A stretch of DNA of 64,000 bases, from the NCBI GenBank assembly GCA_963665395.2, contig OY762251.1:3286001-3350000 (forward strand). Reading direction: 5' to 3'. Positions 1 to 9,098 of the stretch are shown one piece after another (position 1 is the stretch's first letter; each line of letters opens with the position of its first letter). Under the pieces are notes generated by a model. That model saw nothing but the letters and a program-made list of their open reading frames with translations. It was not told the origin of the DNA and made no database searches. Made by a program: the position numbers and the translations under genes. Source of the stretch: Bin87 sp963665395. Its GTDB lineage: Bacteria; Chloroflexota; Dehalococcoidia; Lucifugimonadales; UBA3495.

Positions 1-222
1 AGCGTCCAGCCAGGTGTTTTTGTAAAGCTCGCCCAGGGAACGCACGGTGTCCGGATCGTTGACCACCACGAACTCCCACGGTTGGGTGTTGCCTCCGTTG
101 GGGGCGCGCACGGCGGCATCGATCATCTGCTGCAAAGCCCCTTGCGGAACCGGATCGGGTTTGTAGCGGGTAATTTGTCGCTGGCTGTAGATTGCTTCAA
201 ACAGGTCGAACTGGTCAGCCAT
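1..222 (-). CDS. Nitroreductase family protein (3' part cut by window edge)
   Basis: The N-terminal 74 residues are visible; the rest lies beyond the left window edge. The start ATG at 222 follows a GGAGGA ribosome binding site. The stretch SQRQITRYKPDPVP, followed by AAVRAPNGGNTQPWEFVVV, is the FMN-binding N-terminus typical of the nitroreductase superfamily: an SxRxxRxY/F basic motif, then the AP(S/N)xxNxQPW motif. These enzymes are homodimeric flavoproteins that reduce nitro compounds, quinones or similar substrates with NAD(P)H. The actual substrate cannot be read from this fragment. The gene reads out of the window and is separated from the next minus-strand gene by about 90 bp. Confidence 0.85.
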   Translation of the reverse strand, partial: MADQFDLFEAIYSQRQITRYKPDPVPQGALQQMIDAAVRAPNGGNTQPWEFVVVNDPDTVRSLGELYKNTWLDA

Positions 223-313
223 GGTGGTTGTCCTCCGGTCAATCGGACGCGCCTCCGCACGTGTTGGTTTATTACTCCGTGCGAGCATTATAGCGGCTGC
301 GCCCGCCCCGTTC

Positions 314-1204
314 TCACCGGAAAACCGTAATCAGCGCCAGCCCGGCCACGATCAACGACCCTCCCGCTACTCTACCAACGGTCACCCGTTCCTTGAGCAC
401 GACCGCTCCCAGCGCCAGGGCGAAAAGAAGGCCAACCTCACGAGCGGGCGCAACGTAGCTGACCTCAGTAAGACTCATCGCTGTAAGCACCAACCCGTAA
501 GCCAGGAACAGCAGCGCGGAGGCGGCGATGACGGGCCGATAGCCGCTTCGCCACTCCTGGGCCACGGCGCCCAAGCCGTAGGTTCGCGTTATGTAAGGCA
601 GCATACCTGCCGCCACCCCGCAGGTCATCAGATACAGGTACAGGAAGGGACTGACGTAGGCGACACCCTGTTTGTCCACCAGGGTGTACAGCGCAATACA
701 TACGCCGGTGAGGAGGGCATAGATAATGCCGCTTTTGCTGGCGGCGAACCCGGCGCCGCCGGCGCCGCTTGGTCGGAACTGTCTCAACCAGGACATGGCA
801 TAGATGCCGACCACGATGGCTCCAATGCCTATCCACCCCGGAACGGTTACGGTTTCGCCCAGGGCGAATACTGCCAGAATGGGAACCAGTCCGGGACCAA
901 ACCCGCGAGCGATGGGATAGGCCAGCGAAAGATCGGCGCGGGCGAGACTGCGGCCCAGGAACAGGAAATAGCAGATGTGGACCAGCGACGAGGCAATGAC
1001 GTACCACAGGCCAACCGGCTCGAAATTGGTTCGCAAGGCCAATACGACGGCAACGGGAGCCGCGCCAATTGCGCCAAAGGCCGACAGCCACCACACAAAC
1101 ACTTCCTGGCGTCGGGCTTGCTTCAAAAGCAAATTCCAGGTGGCATGAGCGAAGGCGGAGGCCAGCACCAGAACCAACGCCAGCAGTGTCGTCGGTTCCA
1201 GCAT
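314..1204 (-). CDS. EamA/DMT-family transporter
   Basis: This 296-residue integral membrane protein has about ten hydrophobic segments arranged as two repeats, with the second starting near YALLTGVCIALYTLVDKQG. That layout and length fit the EamA (drug/metabolite transporter) family, whose members export amino acids, metabolites or drugs from the cytoplasm. An upstream ATG at 1285 would run into the tRNA-Glu gene, so the start at 1204 (MLEPTTLLALVLVLASAFAHATWN) is preferred; it puts the first membrane helix at the N-terminus as usual. The substrate is unknown. The gene may share a transcript with the tRNA upstream of it. Confidence 0.85.
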   Translation of the reverse strand: MLEPTTLLALVLVLASAFAHATWNLLLKQARRQEVFVWWLSAFGAIGAAPVAVVLALRTNFEPVGLWYVIASSLVHICYFLFLGRSLARADLSLAYPIARGFGPGLVPILAVFALGETVTVPGWIGIGAIVVGIYAMSWLRQFRPSGAGGAGFAASKSGIIYALLTGVCIALYTLVDKQGVAYVSPFLYLYLMTCGVAAGMLPYITRTYGLGAVAQEWRSGYRPVIAASALLFLAYGLVLTAMSLTEVSYVAPAREVGLLFALALGAVVLKERVTVGRVAGGSLIVAGLALITVFR

Positions 1205-1274
1205 GGGTAATATTCCGAAGGAGCTGAAAAATAAAAATCGCCGACGGCATTGGAGTAGCGTCGGCGTGAATTTT

Positions 1275-1352
1275 TGGTGGCGCATAGGGGATTCGAACCC
1301 CTGATCTCCGCCTTGAGAGGGCGGTGTCCTGGGCCGCTAGACGAATGCGCCA
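1275..1352 (-). tRNA. tRNA-Glu (anticodon CTC)
   Basis: Reading the minus strand, the acceptor stem TGGCGCA pairs with TGCGCCA and is followed by an encoded CCA (1275-1277). The anticodon arm is CCGCC-CTCTCAA-GGCGG, giving anticodon CTC, which reads GAG (Glu). The T arm holds the standard GGTTCGAATCC. All four arms fold without mismatches that I can see. It lies about 70 bp upstream of the EamA gene on the same strand. Confidence 0.95.
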
Positions 1353-2117
1353 AGTACTCGGCCGGATCTTATGACCCGCGTGCGAAATTATAGCAGATGC
1401 GCTGGGCCTTGCAACCCGATTGGTCGCCTCGCGTGTATCCGGTTTGTCATTGCGAGCGCAGCGTGGCAATCTCGTCGCCGGTAACAGGGCTTGCACCGAA
1501 AAGACCAACTGGACCAGCTAGATTGCCGCGTCGCTCTGCTCCTCGCACGACCTTGAAAAGGCACTGCCCAATGACACCTGCCCCTTGCGCGCCCGCACAT
1601 CCGTTCCCTACACTATACCTTACAGTCGAGCAGCAAGCCTGAGGCTACGGCCCAACGCCCGGCGCCAACAGTTGAATATCGGGTTCACAGGGTTCGGGTA
1701 TCACGGCCAACCGCTGTCACCGTACATGGTCGCAGATGCGCCTGTGGCGGACAGCACGTCGGATCCCATTGCACCGCTGGCTATCGCAAAGGCCGGTAAT
1801 ATCCCCGGTACCGCATAGACCAGTACGGCGGGTCTCACCACCGCTGCGCGAGGGTCGCCCTCCTTTTCTTTCGTCGTTCCCGCGAACGCGGGAACCCAGG
1901 CAGGGAATGGGGCGGTCAGCACGCGCAAACCTAGGAGATCAATTCGCAACCACGCTCTCTGGCCGTAGCGCCGACAACCCGAACCCCCGAACCCGAAGCC
2001 AACCAAACCAACCGACCAACCGTAGGAGGAAAACCTGAATAACTAACCTGGCCTCGGATGGTCGCGCGCCGGTTTTTGCTAAACTGGCGCGCACCATTTT
2101 GATAAGGATGATCGCAG
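1353..2117. other. Intergenic spacer with dispersed repeats
   Basis: No convincing gene in this 765-bp stretch. It holds a partial copy of the GTCATTGCGAG...GCAATCTCGTCG repeat (about 1445-1477) that recurs near 12.06, 38.4 and 62.9 kb, and a palindrome near 1876-1890 (TTCCCGCGAACGCGGGAA) related to the REP-like family found across the window. Short open frames here lack ribosome binding sites and recognisable protein sequence. Confidence 0.6.
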
Positions 2118-3143
2118 TTGGAAACTGGAAAATTACCGCCGCAGTTGCTCTCTGAATTGCTATCGGGCTTGCCCACGGCCGACCCGCGTGTGTTGCTGGG
2201 ACCGGGGATCGGAGAAGACTGTGCTGTAATCGACATGAGCGACCGGTTGCTGGTCGCCAAATCGGACCCCATCACCTTCGCTACCGACCGCATTGGCTGG
2301 TACTCCGTGCAGGTTAACGCAAATGATGTAGCGTGCTCCGGGGCTGCCCCCCGTTGGTTTTTGCCCACTATCCTGATGCCGCCCAGCGCCACGCCCGAAG
2401 CTGTCCGAGCCATTTTCGAAGACATCGCGGCCGCTTGCCGGGGACTGGGCGTCACCGTGATCGGGGGGCACACCGAAGTTACGGATGATCTGCCCCGACC
2501 GGTCGTGGCCGGGACGATGCTGGGAGAATTGGAGCATCGTGAGCGGATGGTTCTCACCGGGGGCGCCCGAGACGGAGATAGCATCATCGTTACCTCCGGT
2601 ATTGCCATCGAGGGAACGGCTATCCTCGCCGCTGAATATGGCGACTCGTTGCGCTATGCGGGCGTGGACTCGGAGACTATCACTCGGGCGACCGGGTACC
2701 TGGATGACCCGGGGATAAGCGTAGTTGCCGCGGCGCAAGCCCTCTGCGCAACGGGAGCGGTACACAGCCTGCACGATGTGACCGAGGGAGGGCTGATAAC
2801 GGCGTTGCGCGAGGTGGCCACCGCATCAAAGTTGGGCTTGGTGGTGGAAGCGGAGAGCGTTCCGCTACTGCCGGAGTGCGCTGTGATCTGCCGGGCTTTG
2901 GCCATCGACCCGTTGGGCCTTTTGGGTTCCGGCGCGTTGATTGCCACGCTCCCGGCTTCTGAAGCTCCTGGCGCGTTGCGGGCTTTGGACCGCATCGGCG
3001 TCAATGGATGGGAAATAGGCCAGATGATGGAACCAGAAGACGGTCTGTGGATGATTGACCGCAGCGGCGAACGGGACCTGCCGGAATTCCGCCGCGACGA
3101 ATTGGCCCGTTTCCTGGAAGGCCGGGGTCAGGTATCCAGATAA
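2118..3143 (+). CDS. AIR synthase-related (PurM/HypE/ThiL-fold) protein
   Basis: The protein of 341 residues has the two-domain PurM architecture: an N-terminal AIRS domain with the phosphate-binding GPGIGEDCAVIDM motif (about 29-41) and VNANDVACSGAAPRWFL (about 67-83), then a C-terminal AIRS_C domain starting near AGTMLGELEH with SLHDVTEGGL. The family binds ATP and includes HypE, ThiL, PurM and SelD. It resembles HypE most in layout, but the C-terminal Cys that HypE modifies is absent and no hyp genes are nearby, so HypE function is unlikely. The start is TTG at 2118: AAGGA lies 8-14 bp upstream and an in-frame stop (TGA at 2109) excludes earlier starts. The 3' end overlaps the convergent next gene by 16 bp. 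Confidence 0.8.
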   Translation: METGKLPPQLLSELLSGLPTADPRVLLGPGIGEDCAVIDMSDRLLVAKSDPITFATDRIGWYSVQVNANDVACSGAAPRWFLPTILMPPSATPEAVRAIFEDIAAACRGLGVTVIGGHTEVTDDLPRPVVAGTMLGELEHRERMVLTGGARDGDSIIVTSGIAIEGTAILAAEYGDSLRYAGVDSETITRATGYLDDPGISVVAAAQALCATGAVHSLHDVTEGGLITALREVATASKLGLVVEAESVPLLPECAVICRALAIDPLGLLGSGALIATLPASEAPGALRALDRIGVNGWEIGQMMEPEDGLWMIDRSGERDLPEFRRDELARFLEGRGQVSR

Positions 3144-4096
3144 AGGCTAATGCAATCACGCAACTGGGCCAACGTTATGTTGCCTCCTGATACTGTGATT
3201 GACACCTTCTTGCCGCGAACCAGGTCCGGACGGCGAACCGCGCCCGCCAGCGCGGTAGCGCCGGCCCCTTCCGCCAGGGTGTGGGCCTTTTCCACCAGCA
3301 TCGCCACCGCGCGCCGCACGTCGTCCTCGCTAACCAGGACGAAATCGTGCAGCCGGTGGCGCATGATTTGCTGCGGTAGTTCGTAGCCTTCGGCGGTGGC
3401 GGTGCCTTCCACCCAGGTTCGCATCGGCGCTTGTACCAGCTGCCCCTGTTCCCATGAGAGATAAGCCGCCGGAGCGGCCTCGGATTGCGCCGCCACCACC
3501 TTTATTTCCGGGTTGAGGGCTTGGGCGACGATGCAAGCTCCCGATACGCCGCTCCCACCGCCGATGGGAAGCATCATGACTTCTACGTCAGGCAGGTCCT
3601 CGATGATTTCGAGGCTGGCGGTGGCAACCCCGGCGATGAGTTCCGGTTCGTTGACTGGATGGACGTAGCGGTAGCCTTCCTCCCCTGCCAGGCGCTCGCA
3701 ATAGCGCCGGGCTTCGTCGAAGTTTGCGCCGTGGAAAATCAATTCGGCGCCCAGCGCTTCCATTGCAGCCACTTTGTTGGGGTTTGCATCCACGGGCAAT
3801 CCGATTATGGCACGGGCGCCGAAAGTCCGACACGCGCTGGCAATGGACTGGCCGTGATTCCCGCTGCTGGCGGTGATCACGCCTCGGTCTCTCTCCTGGC
3901 GAGACATGGTGGCTAACAGGTTGAGCCCCCCGCGGGCCTTGAACGCTCCCAGCGGCAAATATTCTTCGTGCTTGAGGTAAATCTCGGCGTCCAGCGCGGC
4001 GCTCAAGCCTGCTGAGTAAGTTAGCGGGGTGCGCTGGACGTAAGGGTTGATGGTGGCGCGGGCGCGATAAACGTCGCGCAAAGTGGGGATGTTCAC
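3128..4096 (-). CDS. Threonine/serine dehydratase-like PLP enzyme
   Basis: A fold-type II pyridoxal-phosphate enzyme resembling threonine dehydratase. The PLP lysine lies in LGAFKARGG (family motif SFKxRGA), the Asn/Gly-rich phosphate clamp in TASSGNHGQSIASAC, and the second glycine loop in MLPIGGGSGVSGA; the C-terminal VSGGNI closes the site. It lacks the regulatory ACT domain of anabolic IlvA, so a catabolic threonine/serine dehydratase or a related ammonia-lyase/racemase is likely. GTG at 4096 (VNIPTLRDVYRAR) is chosen because GGAG sits 8 bp upstream; an in-frame ATG at 4144 would add 16 poorly conserved-looking residues. Confidence 0.82.
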   Translation of the reverse strand: MNIPTLRDVYRARATINPYVQRTPLTYSAGLSAALDAEIYLKHEEYLPLGAFKARGGLNLLATMSRQERDRGVITASSGNHGQSIASACRTFGARAIIGLPVDANPNKVAAMEALGAELIFHGANFDEARRYCERLAGEEGYRYVHPVNEPELIAGVATASLEIIEDLPDVEVMMLPIGGGSGVSGACIVAQALNPEIKVVAAQSEAAPAAYLSWEQGQLVQAPMRTWVEGTATAEGYELPQQIMRHRLHDFVLVSEDDVRRAVAMLVEKAHTLAEGAGATALAGAVRRPDLVRGKKVSITVSGGNITLAQLRDCISLYLDT

Positions 4097-4217
4097 GACA
4101 ACGCTCCGAAGCAGTGCCAGAGGGGTAAGGCTGTAGCAACGCAAATCAGGTTAGGCAACCCGACTGCGGGTGTCAACCGGAATGATCGTAAAGTCCACGC
4201 GCATCCGCTGACGTGCA

Positions 4218-4941
4218 GTACACCAAATCAACCAGTACATTTCCATAGCAACGAATGCACAGACTGCGTGTACCACCCACCGCAATTCGTGTACACCAAC
4301 GTACACGCAAATATTACACTACAATGCCGTGTAACAGCCTTGTGCAAAAGGTGTACCGATTTCACACTCCGGCCGATGGCGTCCTTCAAATCTGCGATTT
4401 GGTGTACCTCCTGACCTGAGCAAAAATGTACATATTCGGCGTCCTAAATTACGCCTGAGGATCGCGGCGCGGCGGTGTAGCATCGCGTAATACCATTAGC
4501 ATGGTCGGGGACTCCACGACCCCAATAGCCGGCCGCCCCGACGTTGAACTTGCTCCGAGCTACCCAGGCGTTACACCTCCCGCTCTTTCAGCCGGCTCAA
4601 TAGCCGTGTAGGGCGGAAACGCCCGCGCTGGTTTAGCGCCACCAGCGCCAGGCTGTGAAGGTCCGCCCTGGGGCCAACCATCGGAGCGAAACCGCCCGAA
4701 AATCCCCGAAAATGGATTTGCCGCGCCTAGCAGGAATGCCCGGCTTATGGGAAAATAAGCGCGTGGCAGAGGGTGTTCTAAAATATTATAAAAAATATTC
4801 GGGAATTTTCTTTGCCTCCGCTTGACAATCGTCAAAGCAATCGGTAATGTAGCGAATGTTCGGAGCGGTAACCGGAAATTGGAACGCCTGTCGGATCAGG
4901 CAATAGGTGTACTGCCACTCAGTACATCACAGGAGGTACAC
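4218..4941. promoter_or_regulatory. Cluster of GGTGTACC-like motifs upstream of a small HTH gene
   Basis: The 850-bp spacer before the HTH gene holds repeated GTGTAC/GTACAC words: 4218-4224 (GTACACC), 4268-4274 (GTGTACC), 4289-4297 (GTGTACACC), 4301-4306 (GTACAC), 4350-4357 and 4401-4408 (both GGTGTACC), 4427-4432 (TGTACA), 4906-4912 (GGTGTAC) and 4935-4941 (GGTACAC, just before the HTH start). Such density is not expected by chance in this sequence. Binding by the neighbouring HTH protein is inference only. Confidence 0.45.
4822..4850 (+). promoter_or_regulatory. Sigma-70-type promoter of the small HTH gene
   Basis: TTGACA at 4822-4827 and TAATGT at 4845-4850 are separated by 17 bp, the consensus spacing. 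The -35 box forms part of an inverted repeat, TTGAC-AATC-GTCAA (4822-4835), a plausible operator. It points towards the HTH gene starting at 4943, giving a leader of about 85 nt. Confidence 0.6.
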
Positions 4942-4942
4942 T

Positions 4943-5176
4943 GTGGCACGCAAAACCAAATTGATGCTCCGCGTAGAAAAGGAGTTCGACCGGCCCCTGG
5001 AGCGCCTGCTCCCGGAACTGGTCAACGACCAGGGCATGACGGCCACGGCGGACACGCTGGGAGTCAGCAAGGCCACCCTGGGCTATTGGATGCTCAAAAT
5101 GGGCATCAACGTGCGACGGGTCGCGCTGGCCCCCGGTGAAGTCCTGGAGGTGAAACGCACCGACTACTACAACTAG
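4943..5176 (+). CDS. Small helix-turn-helix DNA-binding protein
   Basis: A 77-residue basic protein. Residues near GMTATADTLGVSKATLGYWM form a helix-turn-helix of the kind found in transposase N-termini and phage regulators; the rest is short and without other domains. The GTG start at 4943 has AGGAGG six bases upstream, which decides it over the earlier ATG at 4907. A strong promoter precedes it, and GGTGTACC-like words lie upstream and overlap its ribosome binding site, so autoregulation is plausible. I do not recognise a specific family; it could be a remnant of a mobile element regulator. Confidence 0.6.
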   Translation: MARKTKLMLRVEKEFDRPLERLLPELVNDQGMTATADTLGVSKATLGYWMLKMGINVRRVALAPGEVLEVKRTDYYN

Positions 5177-5298
5177 CGGAAACTACGCCGGGTAACGGGT
5201 GTGGCGCCCGCCCCGGCGCAGGGGCGCGCCTCGGGTCAAAGGCGAGCTGACCCGACGGTAGGCCCGGTTCGTCCGCCGCCGGCGGATGGACAGCAGAA

Positions 5299-5328
5299 CG
5301 CCCCGGCCGGTGGCAAATGGCCGGGGCG
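5299..5328 (+). terminator. GC-rich hairpin after the HTH gene
   Basis: CGCCCCGGCC (5299-5308) pairs with GGCCGGGGCG (5319-5328) around a 10-base loop, 120 bp past the HTH stop and between convergent genes. There is no clear T-run, so it may be a weak or factor-dependent terminator. Confidence 0.4.
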
Positions 5329-5370
5329 CTGTGTTGCACGTTATGTCGCCGGCGTGGCGGCGGTGGCGGG

Positions 5371-6483
5371 TCAGCCTTGGAAGATGTCTTCTGGGAGAAA
5401 GGCGGAGACGGTGACGTTGGGCAGGTCCACGATGTTGCTGACGCGGAGGTCGACGGCGACGCTGCAAATTATGTACGCCTGCTCCGCCGTCCAGCCCCGT
5501 TCCTGGAGAAGGGCGATCATGTTGAGGAGAGCGTTGCGTGCGGCCAGGGAGAGGCTGTCCTCGCCTTCCTGAGATCCGTCGGAACGGATGGGATATCCGA
5601 CGGTGGCGGTGAAGTTGCGCGGGGCGGCCCATTCGGGCGGCAGGAAATAGCCGGGATGGGAGTAGCGGGGGAAGGTTATGTTATGCCGGGCGGCTTCGCC
5701 TTTGTGGATGGCGAAGCGGATGGCGCAAGTCGCGCCCATCTCGATGGCGGTGATGCAGACCTCGCCGTCGCCCTGGGCGAAATGTCCGTCGCCGGCGGAG
5801 TAGAGGCCGCCAGGCACGGCCACCGGGATGAAGAGGCGGGACCCAGTGGTTAACTGCTTGGCGTCCACGTTGCCGCAGTTTTCCCGAGGCGGCAGGGTGC
5901 GCAGGCCCTGTTCGGCTATCTGGCCGCCGGCGGGTACGGCGTCCTCCGGGTCGGGAGGCGCGGCTGTTCCGCCACGGTTGACCCAATCGGCTTCACGGGC
6001 GGCCCAGGCGGCCACCTGCTCGTGGGACGGAGCCAGGCCGGCGGTGCCCATGAAGGAACCATCGGGGATGCGGACGCCGGGGATCTGCGCGGAGGCGGCC
6101 CAGCCGTCGGCGATGTTCCAATGAACGAGGTAGGGGTTGGTGAACACGTCCCGGAGGAAGCCGGCGCCGGGGCGGTTGCGGGTCCAGCCGCGGGGTTGGG
6201 CAATTATGTCAAGGTACTCGATTTCCAGCAGGTCGCCGGGTTCGGCACCCTTGACATAGACCGGGCCGGTGAGCGGGTGGGCGACTTTGGAGTCCAGGCC
6301 GGCCAGGTCGGCAGCGGTCATGCCGGGCTGGATTTGGGAATCGGAGGCGTCGCGGGTTTCCAGGACGACCTCTTCGCCGGGGTCAACTTCCACTATAGGC
6401 AGGATGTCCGGGTGCCAGCGGTTGTGGCCAAGGTTGGGTTCCTCTTTGAGGCGCTTGGCGCGGTCAATGGTGATGGATTGCAT
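5371..6483 (-). CDS. Acetamidase/formamidase family protein
   Basis: This 370-residue protein matches the FmdA/AmdA family, which hydrolyses formamide, acetamide or related short amides to the acid and ammonia in the cytoplasm. Recognisable stretches are HNRWHPDILPIVEVDPGEEV near the N-terminus, HPLTGPVYVKGAEPGDLLEI, PDGSFMGTAGLAPS, and the acidic/His-rich DGHFAQGDGEVCITAIEM with the conserved metal-site Asp/His residues. ATG at 6483 is chosen because GGGAG lies 9 bp upstream and the family starts here; the reading frame stays open for 83 further codons without similarity. The adjacent gene upstream is a DNA methyltransferase, apparently unrelated in function. It probably supplies nitrogen from amides. 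Confidence 0.88.
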   Translation of the reverse strand: MQSITIDRAKRLKEEPNLGHNRWHPDILPIVEVDPGEEVVLETRDASDSQIQPGMTAADLAGLDSKVAHPLTGPVYVKGAEPGDLLEIEYLDIIAQPRGWTRNRPGAGFLRDVFTNPYLVHWNIADGWAASAQIPGVRIPDGSFMGTAGLAPSHEQVAAWAAREADWVNRGGTAAPPDPEDAVPAGGQIAEQGLRTLPPRENCGNVDAKQLTTGSRLFIPVAVPGGLYSAGDGHFAQGDGEVCITAIEMGATCAIRFAIHKGEAARHNITFPRYSHPGYFLPPEWAAPRNFTATVGYPIRSDGSQEGEDSLSLAARNALLNMIALLQERGWTAEQAYIICSVAVDLRVSNIVDLPNVTVSAFLPEDIFQG

Positions 6484-6598
6484 GGAGATGGCTCCCAATT
6501 GGAGGATTCGGGTCAGCGGAAGCAGGATGGATGTGTCCAGGTTATGACAAGGAGATATTCGTGGCCGTTCAAATGGGAGTAGAGAGCTTCGATTCGCG

Positions 6599-7549
6599 TC
6601 AGTGGCCGCCGTTGGGTTTGGCCGGGTCGTAGATTGGTTTGCCCATGGGACGGGTGCGGAGCGTGCCCTGTTGCCACATTCGGATGCGGTCGGCGGCGAT
6701 GTCCACGTATTCCTGGACGTTATCGCAGCCATAGCCTACGCGGTCGTGCATGAGGGCCGCGATGACCGATGAGCCTACGCCCATGTAGGGGTCGAACACC
6801 GAGTCGCCGGGGTTGGTCATGGACAGGACCAGACGCTCGACCAACTCGACCGGAAATTGGCAGGGGTGAACGGTTTTCTCCGGGTGGTTGTTCTTGACGT
6901 TGGGAAACTCCCATACGTCGCTGGGGTTCTTGCCTTTGGGATTTCCGGAGAGTTTGCCGATGTTGGGGCCTTTGAAATGCCGTTTGTTGGGGTATTTGGA
7001 CGGCACGCGGATGGGGTCAAGATTCCAGGTGTATTCGTCGCTTTTGGTCCACCAGTTGATGGTTTCGTAGCGGCCGGATAAGCGCCGGGAGCTATGCAGG
7101 CCATGGCCGAAGCGCCAAACGATGCGGTTGCGCAGTTTCAGCCCCAAATCCTTGAATACGGGATAGAGGATGGAATCCAGGGGGACGATTTCGCCCCGGT
7201 CAACGTAGTTGCCGACCTGCCAGCAGATCGATCCCTGCGGATGAAGAACGCGCACGCACTCGGTGATGACGCGCTGCTGGTTGGCGAGGTAGGCGTCAAG
7301 GGACGTTTGGGACTCGTAGGATTTGCCAAGGTTATAGGGAGGCGAGGTGACCACTAGGCGCATCTGCTCGTCGGCAAGGCTCTTGGTGAACGCGAGAGCG
7401 TCACCGCATACAACCGTAAAATGCTGACCGGGCTTTATGGACCGGCTGGTATCGGCCGGGTCGTACAACGTGGTTTGATGGCCCGCAACGGTTGGGGCTT
7501 GCGGTTCATCCGCAGCGGGCACGCTCGGGTCTGATGTAGCAACGTTCAT
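6599..7549 (-). CDS. Solitary DNA methyltransferase (N4-cytosine/N6-adenine, beta-type motif order)
   Basis: A 316-residue site-specific DNA methyltransferase that moves a methyl group from S-adenosylmethionine to an exocyclic amino group. The catalytic motif IV, TSPPYN, is at about residues 68-73, and the SAM-binding motif I, FDPYMGVGSS, at about 252-261. This IV-before-I order is the beta arrangement; SPPY is common in N4-cytosine and some N6-adenine enzymes. No restriction endonuclease gene is next to it: neighbours are an amidase and a metalloprotease. It therefore looks like an orphan methylase, with a role in regulation or protection. The start ATG at 7549 has GGAA about 8 bases upstream. 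Confidence 0.88.
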   Translation of the reverse strand: MNVATSDPSVPAADEPQAPTVAGHQTTLYDPADTSRSIKPGQHFTVVCGDALAFTKSLADEQMRLVVTSPPYNLGKSYESQTSLDAYLANQQRVITECVRVLHPQGSICWQVGNYVDRGEIVPLDSILYPVFKDLGLKLRNRIVWRFGHGLHSSRRLSGRYETINWWTKSDEYTWNLDPIRVPSKYPNKRHFKGPNIGKLSGNPKGKNPSDVWEFPNVKNNHPEKTVHPCQFPVELVERLVLSMTNPGDSVFDPYMGVGSSVIAALMHDRVGYGCDNVQEYVDIAADRIRMWQQGTLRTRPMGKPIYDPAKPNGGH

Positions 7550-7584
7550 ATCGCCGTTCCGCTGTCATTGGTAAAGCCAGCCGC

Positions 7585-7606
7585 AGGGGAGCAATTGCTG
7601 GCCCCT
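7585..7606. repeat. Palindrome with GGGG/CCCC arms
   Basis: AGGGG, a perfect core AGCAATTGCT and GGCCCCT followed by ACG form a hairpin between the methyltransferase and metalloprotease genes. It resembles the GTAGGGGCG...CGCCCCTAC palindromes at 11.0, 12.5, 26.8 and 56.3 kb, but the left arm is imperfect. Confidence 0.4.
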
Positions 7607-7695
7607 ACGATTTTAGCATGGGTGTCAGATTTGCGGCGTCTGGCGTGGTCAATGGCGATGGATTTCGCGGCAATTTCCGCTCCTATTGTTTCCGG

Positions 7696-9047
7696 TTACG
7701 GAGCGGTTCCGTGGTACCACTTGTCAATTACTGGAGCGACCGCGGCAGTGTCAGACTGGAAAGCATCCTGAACCTGTCGTATGCCCACCGGGGAACCGTC
7801 AAACTCGTCGGCATAATCTTCGACCAGAGACGCCAGATAGAGGCTGCGGAGTCCCTGCCGGAAGGCGGCATCGCCCAGGGTGTTATAGAGTTCCAAGAAG
7901 AACTGCCCACCCAGGGCATAGTTGCAGCGGTAATCGTAGATGACGCCGGCGGCGTCCAAGCGTTCCAACAGGGCAATGTTGTCGCCGGCCGGGCAGTGGG
8001 TGTACCCGATAGTCCCTGCCGCTCCGGTGCGCTCGTTTTCGGAAATGGAGGCCAGCAGTTCGGCCAGACCCTCGTCGAGCCAGTCGGGGTTGTTGCGCCA
8101 ATAAAAATGAGCCACCTCGTGGGCCATCAGGTGGCCGGCGTAGTCGGCGGAATCACTGCCATCGTCGGCGTCGTATTCCGGCAGCATCACAAAGTAGTCT
8201 CCATAGTTGGTGCCGTGAGAGTAGCCCAGCACGGCGGTTCCGAAGAGCAGCCCGACGTAGTTGGTGGGCAGGGCAGCGCCCATGAAGGTTTCGACGCTAG
8301 CGACGCTGTGTTCCAGCAGGTCCATACTCCGTGGTACGCCGGGGGCGGTGCGGATGATGGCCAGGTCAACGGCTCCGGAATTGGGGAGCGTTATTGAACG
8401 TTGCGCCACGGTAGCCTGTTCGGGGTTTAGCAGAGGACGCAAAAAGGCCGGGGCTGCCTCGTTCACGCTGTCCATCAGTGCGACTACCGGCGCCCACTGG
8501 TCGGTGATGCCGTCTTTGAGCGTGGGGTGCTCCAGCACTTCCCGCAGGGCGAAAATTTCGGTGTAGGCCAGCCAGGACATGGCTTCCAACGCGGCGACAT
8601 CGGTTGGCTCCAGCGTTTTCAAGAAGGGCATAACGACTATGGATTTCGCCAATGCCGCATCTGCTGCGCGGATGTAGTACAGGCTGTTGACCGCGCGGGC
8701 GGCGTCATTGGTCAAACTGTCCGCTAGCCAAGCCTTGCCCGCAATAGCCTTCGCCAGTTCCGCACAGCGGGTGGGGGCGTGGGAGTGGGCAAAGCGTGGG
8801 TTGTCACTGGCGTTGCCGACACCGCGGGTACAGGTTCCGCGGCGGCGGCCGGTGCAGCGGTGGCAGCAATCTCGTCTGGCCGATTCTCCCTGCGCGTCGC
8901 CGTAGAGTCCATGGTGGTTGCCGGCGGTTCCGACGCCAACGGCCACGGTTTTCCCAATGCTTCAGTGGAAATTGCCAGCGCATAACCCCCGCCGACTGCA
9001 GCCAGTACAAGGCAGGCGATAAGGGCGATGGCTACTAACTTGGTCAA
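7696..9047 (-). CDS. Secreted/lipid-anchored gluzincin-type zinc metalloprotease, frameshifted
   Basis: Two frames together make one protein. The first 93 or so residues, from ATG 9047, start with a membrane segment (VAIALIACLVLAAVGGGYALA) and a Pro/Thr/Ala-rich linker. The frame then closes at 8724, while the continuation in another frame carries the catalytic part: HEVAH (HExxH zinc motif) followed about 20 residues later by EGLAELLA, the gluzincin Glu. The switch lies near the C-run at 8770-8785, where one missing or extra base would restore a protein of about 440 residues. Either a recent mutation or a sequencing error explains it. A membrane-anchored peptidase acting outside the cytoplasm is likely; the substrate is unknown. 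Confidence 0.65.
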
Positions 9048-9098
9048 TGCAACACCGCCGACTTCAAAACTCGCTCGCCGGCTTGGAGATTGAAAATA

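Noticed and set aside
1205..1285. Longer start (ATG 1285) for the EamA transporter
   Set aside because: It would overlap the 3' end of tRNA-Glu and add a basic, non-membrane extension unlike the family.
2118..3143. Assignment of the PurM-like protein as HypE
   Set aside because: The C-terminal Cys needed for the cyano group in HypE is absent, and no hydrogenase or hyp genes are near.
4560..4835. 91-codon minus-strand frame upstream of the HTH gene
   Set aside because: No ribosome binding site or recognisable sequence, and it would run over the clear plus-strand promoter.
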